From Spirometra erinaceieuropaei (lineage: Eukaryota > Platyhelminthes > Cestoda > Diphyllobothriidea > Diphyllobothriidae): a DNA stretch of 64,000 nt. The notes under the pieces are model-generated. The model saw only the letters and a program-made list of their open reading frames with translations, was not told the DNA's origin and made no database searches. Shown here in pieces: positions 57,380 through 64,000 of this stretch. The DNA is taken from assembly GCA_902702965.1 (NCBI GenBank), contig CACRXP010000157.1, positions 986,718 to 1,050,717 of the forward strand, read 5' to 3'. Numbering within the stretch: the stretch's first letter is position 1; each line of letters starts with the position of its first letter. Both the position numbers and the translations under genes were made by a program.

Positions 57380-59184
57380 AAGCAACACTTATGGGTTAGG
57401 AGTCAAACGCAGACATTCACCGTGTAGCGGTTAGTGTGGCTCTTACACCCACGACGCGAAGCTGCGCACGAGCAAGGATATTCATACGCTTAAAAGGTGG
57501 AAACATATAATTACCAGTTGGCAAGACGGCGTAAGGGGGAGATGTGGAAGAAGGGGAAGAAAGCGAGAAGGGAAAATTGGAAAAGAGAAACAAGGGCAAG
57601 AAAAACGCAAAAAACAAGGGAGGGGGCAAGAAAATAGGCCTACGACGCTACTGACAAGCCATTGAGGATGGTCTACAGAAAACTTTCAAGTCTTAGTTGT
57701 TAACCCTTGACTAGTAGCCTCAAATGTTGGAGCTCCTATAGACTACTTTCTATGTGCTGCATGAGTTACCATACTGACAGCTCAGACACGACTGTTTCAT
57801 CGATATTCTGCCGCTGAGTGAAACAGCTGCAAAGGGTTCGGCTAATCACTAGGGTTCCCAGCCTTCGTCGTGGGTTGACTGGTAGGTACGTCAGTTTCGA
57901 AATTTTAGCTTTTTCAATTTCTTCAGAAATTAACGCGTTAATGTGGGGTAGGTCGGGTGAAGCTTAATAGGAATATTTGGGCCGAAATCCATCAGCTGCA
58001 GTGGGATAACCTCGTAAAATTTACCAACTGCCAATAGGCCACCAGTAATATACAAACATTGCATAATTCACCGTAGTGACAGCAACGGTACTGGTTTGCG
58101 AACGTCGTGTTCAACGAAATCGCGAAATATCAAAACAAACCAGATTGCTGACGGCTTGGCAACAAGAAGTTTAACTCTTTTATGACGTTATGCGATGGTC
58201 TTGTTTCATTGGTGACATAATAATAATTTGTGTATCAAAAGAGTTTCGAAAGATGCATCCATAAGACAACTAGTTAAAAAAATAACAGCATAGTCTATCA
58301 GACTGCAGACCAGTGCAAATCCAAACTCTCCTTGATCCCCACATGCATGGAAGCATGACGGCTCTTTGTTGAACTAATGCCGCAGTGGTGAGGGGAAAAT
58401 GTCGAGGCGAAGGTTCGACTTCGCCAATTGGACGAGACATTCGCAGTCGTGAAGAGAAGGGCTGGAAAACGTCATCCAATGCGGAAGTCTTCCGGTCGAC
58501 AAAATCTAACCACGAAAAGGTCTCATGCGAACATTTTCGACGTCTTGCTGTAAGCATGTAAACAAGGAAAGACGTAATTCTAACTATAGATGGTTGTGAA
58601 GAATTTAGTTCTAGAATCTCTCCCATCTGCTTCACCCAAATGAGGAAAGGAAAATCCTCCTGTCAGCAAAATCAATTCCTTCGGAAGACTTTTCCGCTGA
58701 TCTTTGAAGGAATGAAGTGTGAGGGACAGATCGGCGATACAAGTCCAGGGAATAGGAAATGAGCTTCGACAGAAGCTGCACTGGAGCCGCCACCGAGAAA
58801 GCAAGGATGGAACCAGTACGTACCAACACATCGTGAATAAAAGAAACATCCCAATGTGATGGTGGAATTCACGTGGCACAAACCCACACAAGGCAGCGTA
58901 TTTTCGAGAAGCCCACGCTCCAAACAGTGGACTGACAAGAACGTTCGTTTTATACTAGAGCGGACTTTAGTTGCAGTTCCAGACGGAGGGAGGGGTTCGC
59001 ACCGACCGCAGCACCCAGTAGAAGATCCTGTAACTACGTCCCGAGAATATGGAAATCCCATGAAGCCGTACATCTTGCAATTACTCGACTCTGAACAAGA
59101 CTGTGTGTGTGTGTGTAGCTCGTCAGGTAATTTTTTAAAAGGAAACGAATTCATCCTGAACAGAGGGATTGAAAGGTCACTTAC
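57380..59184 (-). other. ABHD intron, remainder; no other feature
   Basis: A long ORF at 59154-58672 (minus, 160 codons) overlaps this intron but lacks any hydrolase-like or other recognisable domain. A (GT)n run lies at 59102-59116. Confidence 0.45.
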
Positions 59185-59297
59185 GCGCCCAGGGAGATAC
59201 CGACGGCAGTGAGCGGTGCACGGGGATAACGCCTGTGAATAAGTGAGATGACCTCGGAGACGTCTTCCGTGTCAGAAGCCGAGTAGGTTCGAGGAGT
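59185..59297 (-). CDS. ABHD1/ABHD3-like alpha/beta hydrolase, exon with nucleophile Ser
   Basis: 113 bp. The acceptor TTTTTTTCGCACACAG comes before ACTCCTCG, and the donor is GGGCGC|GTAAGTGACC. It encodes [20 protein letters not shown], then [22 protein letters not shown] is the G-x-S-x-G nucleophile elbow (Ser35 of the visible 260). Two bases carry over to the next exon and form Ala. ABHD1/2/3 enzymes are membrane-anchored serine hydrolases; ABHD3 acts on medium-chain phospholipids in mammals. The substrate of this protein is unknown. Earlier exons (lid, oxyanion strand, N-terminal anchor) were not found in 59298-64000. Confidence 0.93.
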
Positions 59298-62200
59298 CTG
59301 TGTGCGAAAAAAATGCCAATAAAATACGCACCAGGCCTAATGTCACCATTTTTTCCTATCCCACAGAGAGGTAAAGTTGTGGCACCGGTGATAGACATAG
59401 TTCCGTTAAATACTGGTAAATCCGTTTTAATGGGACTCGTGTCTCCAAAATGTTCAAGGTCTGGAGAGGGCGCACTTCGAGAAATTTGTCATGGTAGTCG
59501 TGTGCCGTAGACAAAAAAATGATTTACTTGTCTCTTATTCGATAGATAGAGGGCGAGAGAATGAAAGAGAGGGAGACAGAGAAAAAACGTGTTATATACA
59601 GGAGATTTCTGAACATACAAAGCCTCTTGGGCAATCTCGATCGAAATGGCACTGGTCTGCAATATGAGGTGCCCGGTCACGGATACCAACAGAACACTCT
59701 CTTCGCAAGGAAACGGAAAAGCGTTAAGAGTCAAGAATGAGGGAAGACCGATTAGTTCGCATGACTGTCCGACGTTGATCAGTAGGTGCAAGTAAGGTGC
59801 ATGAGTTTCGCTAATGCCAAAAGTCCGTCTCGTTAGTCATTCGATTTAGATTTGCACAAAGTCTCCTATAATTAGCACTGATAATGACAAAGAGGAAGGC
59901 CAGAAAAATGCGAAGATAGTCGGAGTCAGCAATCTGTGAAGATTGTCTGCCGAACAAACGACTGCACCATCATCCGCCCATAGCAGTGGGAATAGCATCC
60001 CTGAGAACTATCGGGGACACAACATTGAAAAGGCCCTCCGCACCTCACATCAGAAAGCCAGGGCCTGTTCCAAGAGCACCCATTTAGAATTCTAAGTGAC
60101 GTGCAATTTAGTTTAGACTGATCAATCTCAACTTGCCGATCTTGAGCTAACCCTATGCAATAAATCGGCATAGACGCGGCTTAGTAATCACAGTGAGGTT
60201 AAAAGCTGCTGACCATCGTTTATACGGTCACAGTAAAAATACTCGCCATGTAAGTGGGCAGTTCTATCTATGTGCGAATCACATTTCTACAGACGTAGCA
60301 GGAAAGGAGTTCAGTTGTGCATTACAACATTCCTTTGATAAATTATTTGCACACTTTGATAGTTCCATGACGACTGGGGCATACAAGAGCCGGTTATTTA
60401 AGCAGGAGGCAAAATAAGAGTCCAGTAGCGTGATCAGATGGCAGAGAAATGTGTTGTGTGTCCTTGTGTGTGTTATACGGAAAGTCCCCTGCATGTTGGC
60501 ACAAACGGCAACCATGTACTGCGTTTTACCCAGCTAAGTTGTCCTATAATCATGCATAATGTGCTCAAACTGGAAAGGACTGAAAGAGAGCGTCGAGACA
60601 CATCAGGTCAGCAAAGTAATTGCCAAGAAAAATTGACGATCGTGCATATTCCTCGCGTTAAAGACCGTCTGAAGTTATGTTAAACTAGGAATAGCAACAA
60701 CCTTGAGTCACTCTCCCACTACTTTCAAAGCGTTTGGCGGTTTACCTCACCGCGCTTCGAGGAGCATACTTTAAATGATTGAGATTCTGTCCGGTGGTCG
60801 TGCAAGTTACTGTAATTATGGCGATGACTACGATACAGTAGCAGCAGCAGCTGGTGGCGGTGGTGGTGGTGGTGGTGGTGGTGGTGGTGGTGGTGGTGGA
60901 AGTGAGAGGAGGAAGAAGACTGTGAATGGGGATGACGAAGGCAATCGCTCTTAGCTCTCTGCCACAAAAGGCAATGAGCTATATGTGACAGAAGACCTAA
61001 GAACCAACCAAGCAGATTTCGTAATTCCTTCTGTAAGCAAGTAGGTGAAAATTCAGTGCACTATTCTTTATCCGAAGTAGGTGCGGCTGCAGATCTGTAC
61101 ACCGCTGTTGATACTCAGAACTTTATCCAAACTAAAAGAATGAAAGGATTGTGCGCTACTTACTCTCCTACGGTTTGAATAACAGAGGTCATCCAGGGTA
61201 GGTTTCTGACTGGTTAACGCAATTAGTTAGCCGAAAATACCATCACGGCCGCCCCGGCTTTCGTCGGTATTTTCGACTTAGTACTTCCCACTCTGTGGTT
61301 ATTTAGATGGAACTCAAACACCACAAGTGAATTAGCATGTGGCCTGCTGAAAGTAGATCGGTGAATACCCTTACACGCGAATTAATATCCTGGATGGCAG
61401 ACGACAGGACGAGCCCGTGGCTTAATATTCGGGCGTTTGACTAAAAGCACGTTGACCAGCGAGTCCGCCTATTAGCACAAACTACAGCCGACAACAGAGT
61501 CTTTTGTAAGATACGCTTAAAAAGTTAAATGTTTGCACATTTGTCGGGCAATCTGGGTGTCTGGCATCGACAATTTACAGAATGGAGTTGATTACCTTCT
61601 CGAAGAATTTATCTTAATTAAACATTTATATGCCATATTTACCAATGCTGCCACACCGTCAGCAGCTACAATTCACCGAAAAACCAAAAACAGAGGTATT
61701 AGAATAAACAAAGGATAAGCCGATGTCAAAAGACGGCCGCCTAGGATTACGTTAACTAATTAATTCTTGGTTCTCGAATCGGTTGACAGGTTAAACCACA
61801 CGATACTTCAGCTCAAAATCGACTACTAGTCTGTGACAAAACATTATGGTCGACAGATGGAACTCAGGATGAAAAAGACTGACCTTCAACTTCTGCTCAC
61901 AGGTCCCGCGATTATTTAGGACAACACATCTAAAGGCAGTAAAATAGAAGAATGAACTCGCGAGCAAAAGGAGACAAAAATAAGTATACTTCCGTAGCCG
62001 ACAGGTAAAGTAGTACAGTATATGTCATCAGGTAGCTACGTAAATCACAAGCGCGAATGCGGCAGCTATGACTATAAGCGAAACTTCAATATAGGGTCGC
62101 AGCTGTTTTGTTTGCGTCGACCAAATTGTTCATTATGTCAAAAACATCCGTCAATTTTTGCCTTAATCTTTAAAATGACTTGAATGACTAGCTATTCACT

Positions 62201-64000
62201 AACAAAGGAATCTGAAAAATTGCGACTCCGCAAAAAACCATTCCAGGTTTTTAAGAAAAGACTGAACTGCCACTCACCAATTTGTGCAGGTACCTTCTAA
62301 CTATTGTCGATATATTTAGAATTGCGCCCACACTCAACCTGAGAATGTGAGACCAACTCAAATGCTGGCCTTGCCGCGAAACGGGGGGCGGTAGAAATGC
62401 GCATCGGCACTAATAAATTAGCATTTACAGGTGGCTACCAAGCAACAAAAGTTCATTGCCTGACTTAAGGACGCGTGAAAAATCACCATGAACCCCCGCT
62501 TCCTGTAAACAGGTTTCGTACGGTTTCATATCAAATATTGGTGATAAATCTGATACACATACCTCCCTCGTCGCAGCGAGGTTTTGCAAAAAAAGTTAGT
62601 CTAAAGCAACAAAAGTTACTCCTTCACTTTAAGGCTTGACAGGCACAATGACCCTAACGACCCAGAATCCGCAAGTTGACACGGTCTGCATGCAAATCTT
62701 GGCGAAGCTTAAATGATCGTAAATAAAAGTAATGACGCAGAGGCTCGCGTGTTCCTTCAAAGCAGTCACACTTTCCTTGTCAGCGGGCACTACTAAATTT
62801 CGCATAAGTCACATGCGAGGTAAAGCGCTAGACCGGAAAAATCCATACATGGCATGTTCTGAACAAGACGGCCGTCGGAACATTCACGTAGTTAGTTTTA
62901 GAGGAACGTCGTAATTTCATGCGAAAGTCGAAGAGGGAATAAATTAATAAGGACTGACGTTCTAAGCGTATCCAATTAGACACAGTCATGTGCATGCATT
63001 AGCCTCTGGGCTTGTGCACAGATTTGTACATATTCTGGTCATACTGGTACGTAGCACGCGTCTACTAGGCTGCGCAGGGCTTGTACGTGGTCATTATATC
63101 GGTCGTTCTTGCATACGGTACACTGTAGGTTGACTTTCGTGCTATGCAAGTCACTGCACCAATTTTAATTTTCAGTCAGTCTACTGCCTCGGACAGTGTA
63201 CGGGTGCATGTGGGGAAAGAGGAAAAGAGTCCGATACTGAGGAATTCATTCTCATGGCCAATCAGAACATGTCTCCCTACAATAGTTCGGAAGCGTTTGA
63301 ATCTACTACAACGCGTTAAATGTTGCGTCCATGAAGGCAACCGGTGAAAGACGATATATCCAAGGCTGAGGGATGGGCTACACTGACTACTTTCTCGTTT
63401 ACATGATCGAAAACGCCTGATTGAAGCTGGACACGTTTAAGGATAGGAACCAGGTGGTGCCCGGTAATCGTGGATGGGCCACGTAACTCTAGCAGCCGAC
63501 GCGTCGCCCACGGAGGACGGCTGAGTTAGAATGTGGAAGACTCAAAGTAAGTCAGTATAAGTAAGCACGTTCATGTTTAAGTGCTGGTTTTGCCCTTTTT
63601 ATGTGCGGCGGACTTCGTCCTTTGCTGCGGTCAAACTTATCTGCTGGGCGCCCTTTTATGGTTATTTTCTATTTGTGTGCTCTATTTAGGGCTGTTAGCC
63701 AATGACTGGGCTTTTCTGATTGTCAAGAAGTTTTTGCTGCTGCATTTACCAATGATTTATGCTTGTACTCCATATTCACTTCCCGTGTTCTCTTTGCGAC
63801 GCTGTAAATAATCGCGCCTTGCCCAAATGTTTTTCGCCTCCATCCGCGCCCCCTTTTTTAAAAGCCCACTAAAGTGTTCCAGGGATTCAACGTCATCCTA
63901 GATTCTGCTAGAGAAACGCCGTATTATGCAGAAGACTGTGCAATCAGACAAGAAGCCACAATGTAGAGGTGAACCACCTTGACCTTTCTACATCCAGCCG
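59298..64000. other. No gene recognised (4.7 kb); upstream ABHD intron or flank
   Basis: The missing 5' exons of the hydrolase should lie in this direction, here or beyond the window, but I could not find an exon with the expected LPG.TG or FN.RG motifs. A (GGT)n tract occupies 60852-60899. A short dyad CGAAAATACC/GGTATTTTCG lies at about 61235-61278. ORFs are short and unrecognised. Confidence 0.5.
60852..60899. repeat. (GGT)n microsatellite
   Basis: About 15 GGT units preceded by a few AGC units. On the other strand it gives a poly-His ORF, which is an artefact of the repeat. Confidence 0.96.

Noticed and set aside
57084..57380. Protein-coding genes sharing SFLRNSLVP-like peptides (also 7302-7757, 8542-8814, 44065-44307)
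   Set aside because: The same peptides arise at every family 2 SINE copy by reading through the repeat.
58672..59154. 160-codon minus-strand ORF as a gene or ABHD exon
   Set aside because: It lies between two phase-compatible ABHD exons, has no hydrolase-like motif, and both strands are open in part of it.
60725..60967. Histidine-rich protein on the minus strand
   Set aside because: The His run is the reverse reading of a (GGT)n microsatellite.
61412..61480. Further SINE family 2 copy (GAGCCCGTGGCTTAATATTC)
   Set aside because: Only about 30 bases resemble the head and no leader or body follows. It is too weak to list.
3181..64000. CRISPR array, bacterial operon or phage-type defence system
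   Set aside because: No regularly spaced repeats, no dense collinear ORFs and no ribosome binding sites. The introns and element types are eukaryotic.

Overview
The window looks like repeat-rich, intron-rich nuclear DNA from a parasitic flatworm, most likely a tapeworm of the diphyllobothriid kind (Spirometra, Dibothriocephalus or Schistocephalus). This is an inference. It rests on non-LTR retrotransposon tails with C-terminal C2H2 fingers of a type I know from flatworm genomes, Penelope-like elements (PLEs) with GIY-YIG domains, tRNA-derived SINEs, very long introns and a 265-base N gap at 3426-3690. Nothing resembles bacterial operons.

One host gene can be supported: a minus-strand alpha/beta hydrolase of the ABHD1/ABHD3 group. 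Four exons fit together with consistent splice phases: 59297-59185, 56838-56556, 49434-49269 and 43775-43555. They encode the last 260 residues, including nucleophile Ser, catalytic Asp and catalytic His. Earlier exons were not found. Its introns (2.3, 7.1 and 5.5 kb) are full of mobile elements.

Most of the rest is transposon debris. 1-1232: a gypsy integrase fragment abutting a PLE fragment. 4379-8842: two tRNA-derived SINE families. 9449-10065: a GC-rich inverted-repeat element. 13164-16716: foldback elements, one nested in another. 20159-21800: the longest PLE copy (RT plus GIY-YIG, both broken). 23221-24380: a PLE tail and a SINE. 24770-26028: a foldback element with an internal duplication. 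27790-28330: a third PLE lineage. 33015-34455 and 38209-42940: foldback elements and non-LTR C2H2 tails. 44023-49135: SINE, a 2.1-kb palindrome and two foldback elements. 50707-51569: a Mutator-like element with a 9-bp target duplication. 54180-55835: a foldback remnant and two head-to-tail PLE fragments. 56898-57379: a SINE doublet.

The dominant repeat is a foldback family about 1 kb long. It has arms of about 350 bp, TA at both borders and termini CAGTAGGTGGG / CCCACCTACTG. It has seven near-complete copies here (eight with the nested host), plus a sister subfamily with termini CAGYGAGTGACC. No transposase is visible. The ends suggest a non-autonomous Tc1/mariner-type element. The most unusual structures are the palindrome centred on one of these copies, arm-to-arm matching of private variants inside copies, and the 845-bp Mutator-like insertion in the ABHD intron. 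Long stretches (10.1-13.1, 16.7-20.1, 28.3-33.0, 35.1-38.2 and 59.3-64.0 kb) show no gene I can support.
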